Positions 34,660 to 43,500 are shown, counted from the stretch's first letter. The stretch is 64,000 nt of DNA from CAG-533 sp022779465 (GCA_022779465.1 JALFTB010000035.1:14196-78195), one strand, 5' to 3'. Notes: a model not told the origin generated them from the letters alone. Program-made: numbers and translations.

Positions 34660-35148
34660 AGATTTTATTAAAATCGTTATCTATTTTTGATGTTTGTTTG
34701 GTTATATTAATTAATTATTAAATTAGATAACCCATAAAATCTATTATTATCACCTTCTTTCTTGTAATGACAATTTAGTTATGTTTAATTTGGTTTGTAT
34801 AATATGATTTATAATTTACTCAGCATGAAGTAAGGTATATACTTAAGAGATTTGGAGGTGCTGCAAATTAAATATAACTTTTTATTGGTATATTTTTAAT
34901 AATCTATTTCATACTTTTTTCTCTTTTATAAACGTGTAATTATGAATAGTAGTATTATTAATATACTTGTTTATCTTTAAAATATTGGAGTGAATTATAT
35001 TTTAAAGTTGTCATTAGGAGTGTTAATAGTACCGAGTAGTTGGGTTATTTTATAAGTAGGTTATATATTTACTATTAACTGGATATTAATCCTAACTCCT
35101 GTAATAAGGATATAAAAGTTATTTGAAAATAATGTGAAAATAAAAAGT
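34660..35148 (+). ncRNA. Candidate structured non-coding RNA region
   Basis: No ORF of note lies in the 565 bp between lemA and ung. Instead a chain of dyads is visible, read on the plus strand: GATTTT/AAAATC (34661-34675); GTTATCTA/TAGATAAC (34676-34731) which competes with GGTTAT/ATAACC (34700-34732); CAGCA/TGCTG (34821-34863) enclosing AAGTA/TACTT; ATAAAC/GTTTAT (34928-34974); directly abutting, an 11-bp perfect CTTTAAAATAT/ATATTTTAAAG (34975-35007); and a 16-nt arm AGGAGT+GTTAATAGTA (35016-35031) pairing with TACTATTAAC (35070-35079) and ACTCCT (35095-35100), split by a GGAT-ATTA-ATCC mini-hairpin to give a three-way junction. The G-rich loops favour the plus strand. No match to tmRNA, RNase P or SRP cores was seen. 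Ends are approximate and expression is unproven. Confidence 0.5.
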
Positions 35149-35149
35149 T

Positions 35150-35183
35150 TTTTAAATGAAAAAAAGACTTTACATAGTCTTTT
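35150..35183. terminator. Terminator after ung (also faces the structured region)
   Basis: AAAAGACT/AGTCTTTT with a six-base loop; T7 on the minus strand for ung, TTTTATAATT on the plus strand could end the candidate RNA. Confidence 0.8.
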
Positions 35184-35841
35184 ATAATTGCCAATTAATT
35201 GGTTCTAATCCATGGGCATCTAAGAAAGCATTTGTTTTACTAAAAGGATGACTTCCAAAGAATCCACTACTAGCACTAAATGGTGATGGATGTGTAGATT
35301 CTAAAATTAGATGTTTTTTGTTAGTAATAAATTGTTTTTTACTTTTTGCAAAATTACCCCATAAGATAAATACAACTGGTTCTTCTTTTTGATTTAATAC
35401 TTTAATAATATAATCTGTTAAATTGCTCCATCCAATATCTTTATGACTATTTGGCATATCTTTTATTACTGTTAATGAAGAGTTTAATAGAAGTACACCT
35501 TCTTTGGCCCATTTTGTTAAATCACCACAGTTTGGTTCTTCAATGCCTAAATCGTCATATATTTCTTTATAAATATTTTTTAAAGAGGGTGGAAGTGTAA
35601 CACCTTTTTGGACTGAAAAAGATAAGCCATGGGCTTGATTTTCTCCATGGTAGGGATCTTGCCCTACTATAACAACTTTGGTATTTGAATATGGAGTTAA
35701 TTTTAAAGCATTAAAAATATTATTTTGAGTTGGATAAATTGTTTTGGTTTGATATTCGTGTTCTATGATGTGCCAAAATTTATGAAATCCGGGACTATTC
35801 CAAACTATTGATAATTTTTCATCCCAATCGTTTCCAATCAT
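35182..35841 (-). CDS. ung: Uracil-DNA glycosylase (family 1)
   Basis: Removes uracil from DNA in base excision repair. 219 residues with the catalytic-Asp motif VVIVGQDPYHGENQAHGLSF (~60-79), VLLLNSSLTV, and the Leu-loop STHPSPFSASSGFFGSHPFSK (in two parts, ~185-205) holding the active His. Normal length and intact. Start overlaps the preceding small membrane protein gene by 4 bp (ATGA). Confidence 0.97.
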   Translation of the reverse strand: MIGNDWDEKLSIVWNSPGFHKFWHIIEHEYQTKTIYPTQNNIFNALKLTPYSNTKVVIVGQDPYHGENQAHGLSFSVQKGVTLPPSLKNIYKEIYDDLGIEEPNCGDLTKWAKEGVLLLNSSLTVIKDMPNSHKDIGWSNLTDYIIKVLNQKEEPVVFILWGNFAKSKKQFITNKKHLILESTHPSPFSASSGFFGSHPFSKTNAFLDAHGLEPINWQL

Positions 35842-36158
35842 ACTAATTTCCTTTCTTGATTATATAAATATAGTGCGGTTAATCCACTTTCATTTAAGAA
35901 AAATATCAATAACAATACCACGACTTTTATTAAAAACAATAAATTTGTAAATCTTTTGAGTTTATTTCTTCCAATCAAATTAGAACATAGAAATATTGTT
36001 GATACAGTTAGAATTGAACAAAGACTAAATACTGTACTAATTGTTTTAATATGCATATCATTTTCTGCTAACCATAGTTCTAGAAAATTGTAATAAATTC
36101 CGTCTGCTAGAGCTAATAAAGCGAGAATAATTAATATTCTTTTGATTGTTTTATTCAT
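35838..36158 (-). CDS. Small three-helix membrane protein
   Basis: 106 residues with three hydrophobic segments (~8-26, ~38-58, ~72-92) and basic connectors; no recognised family. The last residues are short and basic. It overlaps ung by 4 bp and follows the nudix gene by 7 bp, so it belongs to the rlmH-nudix-ung unit. Confidence 0.72.
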   Translation of the reverse strand: MNKTIKRILIILALLALADGIYYNFLELWLAENDMHIKTISTVFSLCSILTVSTIFLCSNLIGRNKLKRFTNLLFLIKVVVLLLIFFLNESGLTALYLYNQERKLV

Positions 36159-36165
36159 AATTACC

Positions 36166-36591
36166 TTAATACATTAATTTATTAGAAACTGCCCAAGGAA
36201 TGAAATGATCTTTTATAGCAGTTGATACATATGAATCATCATCTTCTAAGCCAAACCATTTATATTCGATTATTTCTTCGTTAGGGATTAATTCAACATT
36301 TATTTCTTTTTTAGATAACATCATATGCATTTCAATTGTTAATGATGGGTCTGATAAAGCTGGTTCTCTAAAACATAGAATTTCTTCTAATTCATTTTCT
36401 TCAATATCAAAGCCATTACCTATTTCTTCTCGAATTTCTCTTCTAACAGCTTCTTTAAAAGTTTCACCATTTTCAACTCCGCCACCTACTAATGTGTATT
36501 TTCCTTTTTTAGAACTTCTTTGTGACATACTTATTAATACTTTTCCGTCTTTTATAAAAGCGGTTCCAACAACATAAATTAAATCTTCCAT
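36166..36591 (-). CDS. Nudix hydrolase
   Basis: 141 residues with a complete Nudix box, GGGVENGETFKEAVRREIREEIG (residues ~36-58, quoted across its 23 positions as G...E...REIREE), the Mg-binding signature for cleaving nucleoside-diphosphate-linked compounds. The N-terminal YVVGTAFIKDGKVLISM fits the fold. Substrate unknown. The start at 36589-36591 is preferred (GAGG 5 nt upstream) over a longer frame that would run into rlmH. Confidence 0.88.
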   Translation of the reverse strand: MEDLIYVVGTAFIKDGKVLISMSQRSSKKGKYTLVGGGVENGETFKEAVRREIREEIGNGFDIEENELEEILCFREPALSDPSLTIEMHMMLSKKEINVELIPNEEIIEYKWFGLEDDDSYVSTAIKDHFIPWAVSNKLMY

Positions 36592-36598
36592 TTTTACC

Positions 36599-37033
36599 TC
36601 ACTTATGATATGTTTCATTATTTATTATTTTAAATGCGCGATATATTTGTTCAAGTAGTATTCCTCTAAATAAACCATGAGGAAATGTTAAATCGCTAAA
36701 TGATATTTTGTTATCAACTTTTGATAAAACTGATTCATCAATTCCATCGGAACCCCCAATGATAAAGTCGATGTTGCCGTAAGTGGCAAGACTTTTATCA
36801 ATAAAATTAGAAAAAGAAGGAGAGTTAAATTTTTGTCCATCTAAGGTTAACGCTACTTTTAATGAACGAGTATTTAACTTAGATAATATTCTCTCGCCTT
36901 CTTCTTTTTTGCTATCATCTTTTAATTCTATTAGTTCTATTTTGTGATACTTGTTAATTCTTTTTAAATAATCTTCTATCATATTAACTAAATATTTTTC
37001 TTTTAATTTACCTATACATATTATTCTTATCAT
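36599..37033 (-). CDS. rlmH: 23S rRNA (pseudouridine1915-N3)-methyltransferase
   Basis: SPOUT methyltransferase acting on helix 69 of the ribosome. The 144 residues show IRIICIGKLKEKY at the start, FIIGGSDGIDESV (SAM-binding knot), and the C-terminal FPHGLFRGILLEQIYRAFKI. Slightly shorter than the usual ~158 aa, mostly in the central linker. Overlaps the walJ-like gene by 4 bp. This walJ-rlmH order is typical of Bacilli. Confidence 0.95.
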   Translation of the reverse strand: MIRIICIGKLKEKYLVNMIEDYLKRINKYHKIELIELKDDSKKEEGERILSKLNTRSLKVALTLDGQKFNSPSFSNFIDKSLATYGNIDFIIGGSDGIDESVLSKVDNKISFSDLTFPHGLFRGILLEQIYRAFKIINNETYHK

Positions 37034-37794
37034 ACTTCTATAAGGTCCGTTCTTTCTTCTTGTTTTGCAACAACAATATTATTAAATTTAATATTATTTT
37101 CAGCAAATTCTTTATTTAATGTTTCTAAAGCTAGTTCAGGTGTATTATTTTCTTCACTTAAATGGGCTAAGATTATTTCTTTAGTATTTTCACCAATTAA
37201 TTTTGTTAAATAGAATGCGCTTGATTCATTTGATAAGTGGCCAACATCGCTACTAACTCTAGCTTTTAACCACTTTGGATATCTTCCATGCATTAGCATT
37301 TCAATATTATGGTTACTTTCAAAAATATATATTGTTTTATTTTGCAGTTTTTTAAAATACTTTTGATTTAAATATCCAGTATCAGTTATTTGAACTACTG
37401 ATGAATTTCCTTGTGTTACTATGTATCCACGACTATCTGATGTATCATGAGATGTTTTAATATTTTCTATAACTAAATCTTCTAACTCTAGATTATCTGT
37501 TAATAATAATATATTTTCATAATTTTTTAAATAATCTAAATCTTGATACATTAATTCGGTTAAAACTATTGTTGGTTTATGACTTTTGACAATTGTTTTT
37601 AAAGCACTAGTATGATCAGCATGAGTATGGGTAATTAATATGTAATCAATATCTTTTAATGATAAGTTTATTTGATTTAATGCAGTTTCTAGATATTTTT
37701 GATTTTTTCCAGCATCTATTAATATTTTTACTCGATCCGTAGTAATTAGTGTTGAGTTGCCTTTAGATCCACTTGCTAAAACACTTACTAGCAT
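37030..37794 (-). CDS. walJ: WalJ/YycJ-like MBL-fold nuclease
   Basis: 254 residues: VLASGSKGNSTLI at the start, THTHADHTSAL (~56-66) metal motif, HDTSDSRGY, ESNHN and a late AHLSEENNTPELA. This matches YycJ/WalJ, a 5'-3' DNA exonuclease of the metallo-beta-lactamase fold involved in mismatch repair and linked to the WalRK wall-homeostasis locus. Here walR, walK, walH and walI are missing; the gene instead abuts an M23 wall peptidase upstream (7-bp overlap) and rlmH downstream. Confidence 0.9.
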   Translation of the reverse strand: MLVSVLASGSKGNSTLITTDRVKILIDAGKNQKYLETALNQINLSLKDIDYILITHTHADHTSALKTIVKSHKPTIVLTELMYQDLDYLKNYENILLLTDNLELEDLVIENIKTSHDTSDSRGYIVTQGNSSVVQITDTGYLNQKYFKKLQNKTIYIFESNHNIEMLMHGRYPKWLKARVSSDVGHLSNESSAFYLTKLIGENTKEIILAHLSEENNTPELALETLNKEFAENNIKFNNIVVAKQEERTDLIEV

Positions 37795-39290
37795 GAAAAT
37801 GCCGCCTTACATGGATTTAAATAATTATTATTTTGATCTTGTATTGCAAAGTGTAAGTGGGTCCCAGTTGATGAACCACTATTTCCCATGTAACCAATTT
37901 GTTTACCTCTAGTTACTTTATCTCCTACTTTTACTTTTAATTCTTTAGTAATATGGGCATATATGATTGTATATTTTCCTTCATTATATGATACTCTTAT
38001 GTAATTTCCCCAGCTTTGACCACATCTACTTCCGTAATATCCTTGGTTTGAACATGTATTATTTGTAGCAACTACTACACCATCAGTTGCAGAATAGATT
38101 GGAGAGCCAAAACCAGTACCTGAGATATCAATACCATTATGGTGTTTACCCCAACGCCATCCGAATCTACTGGTTATAACATATGGACTTACTGTTGGCC
38201 AATACCAGTCTTCATTTCCAGTATTAATATAAGTTCCACCACTATATGATTTAGTTCCTCTTACAACGATTTTGTTAATTGCAGGAGATATTTCTTCTGA
38301 TTTAGTAATATATAATTGTTCAACAGCTCCGTTTTTATATTGAATTCTTTCTGTAACTCTTGATAAACCGTTACTTCCTTCTTGAATGACTTTTTGAGTT
38401 CCATAATAAAGTGAACTATCTTCTTTATATTCAGTAGTGTATTTATTGGTAATATCTTCTACTACTTCTACTTCATGTACTACATTAATAAGTGGTGAAA
38501 TTAATCCGATTGATACTTCTTGATTTTTTGTTAATAAGATATTTTGACTTGGTATAGTTGGATTAGCAATTAAGAATTCTTCAATACTTAAGTTGTTTTT
38601 ATCAATTATGTCTTCAATTGAATCGCCATCTTTAACGATATACGTTTTTTGTTTTTCAGTTGTTCCAAATAACATATATTGACTTAAATCGTTTGAATTA
38701 GTAAATATTTGTTCTTCAGTACTAATATAGGCCTTTCTTATTGTTACTTCTTCTTCCCAATAGATTGAATCTATTAATTTACCAACATCAGTTATTTCTT
38801 CTTGAGTATTATCTTTATAAGCTTGTAATTCAGTGGTTCCAACAAAAGCAGCTACTGTATTATAAAATGCATCTTCAAAATAATCTTTTTTTAGTGCATA
38901 AATTGTTATTGGTTTTTTGTTTTCATCTTTATATTTTATTGTTACAGCATATCCATCAATTGTGAATGGATTTTTGTGTTCAATAATATTATATACTTGT
39001 TCAGGTGTTAATATATTTTCATGATAAGTTGATACTTTTTCGATTACTAATCCTGATGGGGGATATACTTTATCAACTTTATATTTATTTTTAATTTCAT
39101 TTTGTTTATTATCTACTAATTTTAAAAATTCATCTTCTGAATTTAAATATCCAATAGATTCTCCATTTAGATAAACTTCATATACATCAACTGGAGCAGC
39201 TAATGTTTCTTTTTTAGCACCTATAAAAAATAATAGCATACTAAGTATTAAAGTCATTGTAATGGAAAGTAAAATATCTTTAGTTTTCAT
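37788..39290 (-). CDS. Secreted LysM-G5-M23 peptidoglycan endopeptidase
   Basis: About 500 residues. Signal-anchor at ~5-28; N-terminal region of unknown fold (~30-205); a LysM module (~217-262: YIVKDGDSIEDIIDKNN, LTKNQEV); a G5 domain (~270-350); and a C-terminal M23 metallopeptidase with HHNGIDISGTG (Zn His/Asp, ~390), YAHITKELKVKVGD and THLHFAIQ (~480). LysM and G5 bind wall GlcNAc; M23 cuts peptide cross-bridges. The ATG at 39288-39290 is chosen over a GTG three codons upstream that overlaps the GTGAT site. It lies between dnaB and walJ, where Bacilli usually have purA and walRKHI. Confidence 0.92.
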   Translation of the reverse strand: MKTKDILLSITMTLILSMLLFFIGAKKETLAAPVDVYEVYLNGESIGYLNSEDEFLKLVDNKQNEIKNKYKVDKVYPPSGLVIEKVSTYHENILTPEQVYNIIEHKNPFTIDGYAVTIKYKDENKKPITIYALKKDYFEDAFYNTVAAFVGTTELQAYKDNTQEEITDVGKLIDSIYWEEEVTIRKAYISTEEQIFTNSNDLSQYMLFGTTEKQKTYIVKDGDSIEDIIDKNNLSIEEFLIANPTIPSQNILLTKNQEVSIGLISPLINVVHEVEVVEDITNKYTTEYKEDSSLYYGTQKVIQEGSNGLSRVTERIQYKNGAVEQLYITKSEEISPAINKIVVRGTKSYSGGTYINTGNEDWYWPTVSPYVITSRFGWRWGKHHNGIDISGTGFGSPIYSATDGVVVATNNTCSNQGYYGSRCGQSWGNYIRVSYNEGKYTIIYAHITKELKVKVGDKVTRGKQIGYMGNSGSSTGTHLHFAIQDQNNNYLNPCKAAFSC

Positions 39291-39303
39291 ATTTATCACT
39301 TCT

Positions 39304-40650
39304 TTACTTGTTTTCTTCTTTTTTGATGTAGTTTCTAAAGTTGCTCATATCCCTTTCAAATAATAATTCGATGGTACCTGTTCCACCGTTACGATGTTTA
39401 CCGATGATTAATTCTGTAATTGATACATTTGAACTATCACCAGCTGGTTTATTATAATAATCATCGCGATATAAGAATGCAACAATGTCAGCATCTTGTT
39501 CGATTGAACCAGATTCTCTTAAATCACTCATGATTGGTCTTTTGTTTTCACGTAGTTCAACACTACGAGATAACTGTGCTAAAGCAATTACTGGTATTTT
39601 TAATTCCATGGCCATCGTTTTTAAGGAACGAGATATTTCTGATACCTCTTGTTGACGATTTCCTTCGTATTTAGCACTACCTGTAATAAGCTGTAAGTAA
39701 TCGATTACTACTAAGCCTAAGCCTTTTTCTTGGGTAGCTAAACGACGACATTTGGCTCTTATTTCAGAAATAGTCATACCTGATGAATCTTCAATATAAA
39801 GGTTAGTATCTCCAAGTTCGCTCATTGCTTCATTTACTTTTTTCCAATCGTTGTGTTCCAAACGGCCAGTTTTTAATTTATTTTGTTCTATTCCTCCGGC
39901 AGCTGCAATCATACGTAATGCAAGTTGTTCTGCACTCATTTCCATATTAAAGATAGCAACTGCTTTATCTGTCTTTTGTGCAGCATTTACTGCTAAATTT
40001 AAACCAAATGCTGTTTTACCCATGGCAGGTCTTGCTGCTAAGATAATTAATTCATTTGGATGAAAACCGCTTGTTAATTTATCTAAATCATAGAATCCTG
40101 AAGGTATACCAGTTATTTCATTTTGATTTTTAGCTAGACGTTCAAGTTCTTGTTGAGTGCTACGCATTACTTCGCCAATTGTTTTAAATTCGCCAGCTTT
40201 TCTTGCTTTAGTTACACTAAATATTTTTCTTTCAGCATCATCAATTAAATCATTGGTATTTTCTTCTTCATCGTAAGCACTAGATGTAATTGCATTGGTA
40301 ACATCTATAAGTTTTCTTCTAAGTGCTTTTTCTCTTACGATATCAATGTAATAATCAACATTAGCTGCGGTTATTACTGAATCTATTACTTCACTTAAGT
40401 ATTCGATTCCACCAATAAGATTGATGGAACCTTTTTTTTCAATTTCATTTTTTACTGTTGCAGAATCAAGTGGTATTTTACTTTGATGTAAAGATTTAAT
40501 TGCATCAAAAATTCTTCTATTAGGCTCGCTAATAAACATATCTGAATCTAACTCTTCACACACTTTATCTAGCGCATAATTGGTTAGAAATGAGCAACCT
40601 AAAACAGCCATTTCGGCTTCTAAATTTTGAGGCAATTTTCTTTCTGCCAT
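39304..40650 (-). CDS. dnaB: Replicative DNA helicase DnaB
   Basis: 448 residues: N-terminal helical domain (PQNLEAEMAVLGC), linker, and RecA-type domain with Walker A AARPAMGKTAFGLN (~205-218), Walker B LVVIDYLQLI, and REISRSLKTMA-type loops (SEISRSLKTMAMEL), plus GSIEQDADIVAF and GGTGTIELLFE. Hexameric 5'-3' helicase of the replication fork. It follows rplI by 1 bp, the standard pair. Confidence 0.97.
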   Translation of the reverse strand: MAERKLPQNLEAEMAVLGCSFLTNYALDKVCEELDSDMFISEPNRRIFDAIKSLHQSKIPLDSATVKNEIEKKGSINLIGGIEYLSEVIDSVITAANVDYYIDIVREKALRRKLIDVTNAITSSAYDEEENTNDLIDDAERKIFSVTKARKAGEFKTIGEVMRSTQQELERLAKNQNEITGIPSGFYDLDKLTSGFHPNELIILAARPAMGKTAFGLNLAVNAAQKTDKAVAIFNMEMSAEQLALRMIAAAGGIEQNKLKTGRLEHNDWKKVNEAMSELGDTNLYIEDSSGMTISEIRAKCRRLATQEKGLGLVVIDYLQLITGSAKYEGNRQQEVSEISRSLKTMAMELKIPVIALAQLSRSVELRENKRPIMSDLRESGSIEQDADIVAFLYRDDYYNKPAGDSSNVSITELIIGKHRNGGTGTIELLFERDMSNFRNYIKKEENK

Positions 40651-40651
40651 A

Positions 40652-41095
40652 TTACACCTCTTTAACTACTACTTTTGCTTCAGCTTTAACTTTTTTGTGT
40701 AAGTTTATTTCAACTAAATGTGTCCCCAATGTATCGATTGGATTTGTTATATTAATTGTTTTTTTATCTACTTCTATTTTTAGTTCTGCTAATTTCTCAG
40801 CAATTTGTTTTGAAGAAATAGTACCAAATATTTTACCATTTTTTCCAGTTTTTGCATTAAAAATTAGTTCTTTTTTTTCAATTTTTGCTTTTATTTCCTT
40901 ACATTTCTCAATTAATGCCTCTTCATCGGCATTTCTTTTGGAAATTTGGTTATCTAAAATGTTTTTACTTGCAGGTGTATATTTTACTGCTAATCCATTT
41001 TTAATAAGAAAGTTTTGAGCGTATCCATCACTTACTTCGATAATTTGATCTTTTTTTCCTTGTTTTTTTACGTCTTTTAATAAAATTACTTTCAT
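40652..41095 (-). CDS. rplI: 50S ribosomal protein L9
   Basis: 147 residues with the N-terminal VILLKDVKKQGKKDQIIEVSDGYAQNFL signature (in two parts), the long connecting helix, and the C-terminal rRNA-binding domain (GKIFGTISSKQIAEKL). Co-transcribed with dnaB. Confidence 0.97.
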   Translation of the reverse strand: MKVILLKDVKKQGKKDQIIEVSDGYAQNFLIKNGLAVKYTPASKNILDNQISKRNADEEALIEKCKEIKAKIEKKELIFNAKTGKNGKIFGTISSKQIAEKLAELKIEVDKKTINITNPIDTLGTHLVEINLHKKVKAEAKVVVKEV

Positions 41096-41140
41096 GATAT
41101 AAAAACTCCCATCTAACCAAGGTTATTATAACAAATATTT

Positions 41141-41168
41141 ATAAAAAAAGATACCCTTACAGGTACCT
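41141..41168 (-). terminator. Terminator after the ABC-F gene
   Basis: AGGTACC/GGGTATCT stem (one G-U pair), TGTAA loop, followed by T7 on the minus strand. Confidence 0.75.
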
Positions 41169-41185
41169 ATTAAATGATGGTTATT

Positions 41186-42754
41186 TTACCAGTGGTTCCA
41201 TTCATTTCTAAATATTAATCCTTCTGGAGTGAGTTCGTAAATTTCATTGCATACTTCATCAATATATTTACGATCGTGACTTACACTAATTATTGTTCCT
41301 TTAAACTCTTTTAAAAGTTTTCTTATTACGGGATTTGATAATGGACTTAAGTTTCTAGTTGGCTCATCTAAAATCAAAACATTGGATTGATCTAAGATTA
41401 GCTTTATTAGCAATAGTTTAGCTTTTTGACCACCAGAAAGATTTTCAATTTTTCCTAAAACTTCTTCTTTAGTAAATTTTAAACTTCCTAGATATGTTCT
41501 AACTTGAGTTTGAAAATCTTTTGATTTATCATTTTCTGTCAAAAGTTCGAGTGGAGTTTTAGCTAAATCTAATAGTTCATCATAATTTTGTGACATATAT
41601 CCGACTTGTATATCTTCTCTAGTTTTTAAATCTTCATAAATTTTTTTTAGAAAAGTGGTTTTACCAGCACCATTTCGGCCAATTATTACAACATGTTTAC
41701 TGCCAAATATGCTTAAACTAACATTGCGTGATAATTCTTTTTCTCCTTGAACTAGAGATGGTATAGAAATATCTAATACCATTTTTCCAGATGGAATTTC
41801 TTTAGTTACAACGTTTTTAATAGTGATTGCCTCTTCAACATCTGGTATTTCAGTGAAATTTTCTTTTTCTCTCTCATATCTTTTTTCTTGAGATTTTAGT
41901 GATTTCATTTTTTTCTTTAGTAAAGCTGCCCCATGAGGGTCTGCTCTAGTGATATTTTTCTGCTGATATTCAACTTTTTGATAAACTTCTCTAAATCCAG
42001 CCATCTGTTTATTGTAATCACTTTGTTCTTTTCTTGCAACCATTTCTTGATGTGATAATGTTCTATTTCTTAACTCTATATAGTCTTTGTATCCTTCATA
42101 ACTGACTGTATGTCTACAGTCAGTTTTTTTCTTTGTAGATTCTAAATGGATAATTCCAGTTGCCGTGTTTTCTAGTAGGGTTTCATCGTGGGAAACATAT
42201 AATATGGCTGCATCAGAGTTATTTATGAAATTTTCTAACCATTCTAAAGTCTCAATATCAATGTCATTGGTTGGCTCATCCAGTAATAAAACATCAGGTT
42301 TTTTACACAAAATTTTAATAATTTGAATTTTGACTTTCTCACCACCAGACAAAGTTTTTATTTTCCTATCTTCTTCTAGCATTTCATCGTCCAATCCAAA
42401 TTTAGCAAATAAACTATAGATGTCAGTTAGATAGTTGTAATTATCAAAATTAACGTCTTCATCTGGATTATCTTTTAGAAAATAATCTATTACACTGCTC
42501 TCTTTCCATTTATCTTGAAGAGATTGTTCAAGGTATCCAATATGAAGTCCTTTTGTATTTACTTGTCCAGTTACTGTTGCATATTCCATTACTGTTTTTT
42601 GATCAGTAACTAATTTTAATAAAGTGCTTTTGCCATTTCCTTCTTCTCCGATTATTGCCATTTTTTCTTTAGGGTGTAACACAAATGTAAAATCTTTAAT
42701 TATTGGTCTATTATCTTTTTTTATAATTATACTAACTTTATTAAATTCCAGCAT
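41186..42754 (-). CDS. ABC-F family ATPase
   Basis: 522 residues, two ABC domains without membrane segments: first Walker A GEEGNGKST (~30-38), LSGGEKVKI, LLLDEPTNDID; second GRNGAGKTTF (~365), LSGGQKAKL, LILDEPTRNLS; both switch His are kept (YVSHDE, SVSHDR). A ~90-residue charged linker joins them (the ABCF P-site tRNA-interacting part). ABC-F proteins act on the ribosome; some protect from antibiotics, others are translation factors. Which applies here cannot be decided by eye. Start at 42754 is fixed by AAGGAG 8 nt upstream. The gene is inserted between rpsR and rplI and has its own terminator, so it is a separate unit. Confidence 0.92.
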   Translation of the reverse strand: MLEFNKVSIIIKKDNRPIIKDFTFVLHPKEKMAIIGEEGNGKSTLLKLVTDQKTVMEYATVTGQVNTKGLHIGYLEQSLQDKWKESSVIDYFLKDNPDEDVNFDNYNYLTDIYSLFAKFGLDDEMLEEDRKIKTLSGGEKVKIQIIKILCKKPDVLLLDEPTNDIDIETLEWLENFINNSDAAILYVSHDETLLENTATGIIHLESTKKKTDCRHTVSYEGYKDYIELRNRTLSHQEMVARKEQSDYNKQMAGFREVYQKVEYQQKNITRADPHGAALLKKKMKSLKSQEKRYEREKENFTEIPDVEEAITIKNVVTKEIPSGKMVLDISIPSLVQGEKELSRNVSLSIFGSKHVVIIGRNGAGKTTFLKKIYEDLKTREDIQVGYMSQNYDELLDLAKTPLELLTENDKSKDFQTQVRTYLGSLKFTKEEVLGKIENLSGGQKAKLLLIKLILDQSNVLILDEPTRNLSPLSNPVIRKLLKEFKGTIISVSHDRKYIDEVCNEIYELTPEGLIFRNEWNHW

Positions 42755-42794
42755 TTTAGTTCTCCTTATAATATATTTTCTACTTATTAAATGC

Positions 42795-42822
42795 ACAAAA
42801 AATAGAAGGCGTGCTTCTATTT
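42795..42822 (-). terminator. Terminator after rpsR
   Basis: AAATAGAAG/CTTCTATTT with a five-base loop (42800-42822) and T6 on the minus strand; it separates the ribosomal unit from the ABC-F gene. Confidence 0.88.
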
Positions 42823-43032
42823 TACAAATGGTATTAAAGCCATAAAACGTGCTCTTTTAACTTGTTTAGAAATATATCTTTGATGTTTAGCGCATGCTCC
42901 AGTCATTCTACGAGGCATAATTTTGCCTTTATCATTAATATATTTACTAATTATGTTAACATCTTTATAATCAACGTCTTTGCCAGCACACATTTGACAA
43001 ATCTTTTTCTTTTTACGATAAAATTCAGCCAT
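42817..43032 (-). CDS. rpsR: 30S ribosomal protein S18
   Basis: 71 residues: FYRKKKKICQMCAGKDVDYKD (in part), ISKYINDKGKIMPRRMTGACAKHQRYISKQVKRAR (in parts). The CxxC...C pattern of zinc-type S18 is partly kept (CQMC, ACAKH). Normal length. Last gene of the rpsF-ssb-rpsR unit. Confidence 0.97.
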   Translation of the reverse strand: MAEFYRKKKKICQMCAGKDVDYKDVNIISKYINDKGKIMPRRMTGACAKHQRYISKQVKRARFMALIPFVK

Positions 43033-43044
43033 TTTTAATCCTTT

Positions 43045-43497
43045 CTAAAATGGTAAATCGTCATCACTAAGTACTACTTCTGAACCAAAGTCTTTAAATG
43101 GATCTTCAGTTATATCAGATGTCTCGATAGGATTTGAATTTACATTTTCTTGTGGCATTCCATCAGAAGAATTACCACTATTTCTACTGCCTAAGAATGA
43201 AATATTGCTTGCTGCAACTTCTGTTACATAAACTTTTCTTCCATCTTGACCATCATAATTTCTTGTTTGGATACGACCAGTTACTCCAACTAGTGATCCT
43301 TTTGTACAAAATTTACATAAATTTTCTGCTTGTTTTCCCCAGATTACACAGTTAATAAAATCTGTTTCTCTTTCGCCATTTGCATTAGTAAATTGACGTG
43401 AAACTGCTACTGTAAAAGAACAAGTAGTATTACCAGTACTTATAGTTCTAAGTTCTGGATCTTTTGTTAGTCTTCCAACTAAAGTAACATTATTCAT
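43045..43497 (-). CDS. ssb: Single-stranded DNA-binding protein
   Basis: 150 residues: OB fold starting MNNVTLVGRLTKDPELR, FINCVIWGKQAENLC, GVTGRIQTRNYD, then a Ser/Asn-rich linker and the acidic C-terminal tail ending DDDLPF that recruits partner proteins. Sits between rpsF (3 bp) and rpsR. Confidence 0.97.
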   Translation of the reverse strand: MNNVTLVGRLTKDPELRTISTGNTTCSFTVAVSRQFTNANGERETDFINCVIWGKQAENLCKFCTKGSLVGVTGRIQTRNYDGQDGRKVYVTEVAASNISFLGSRNSGNSSDGMPQENVNSNPIETSDITEDPFKDFGSEVVLSDDDLPF

Positions 43498-43500
43498 TTA

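Noticed and set aside
34660..35148. tmRNA, RNase P RNA or SRP RNA in the dyad-rich gap
   Set aside because: None of the conserved cores I know (tag reading frame and TTCAA loop, GAGGAAAGTC, GGAAGCAGC) is visible.
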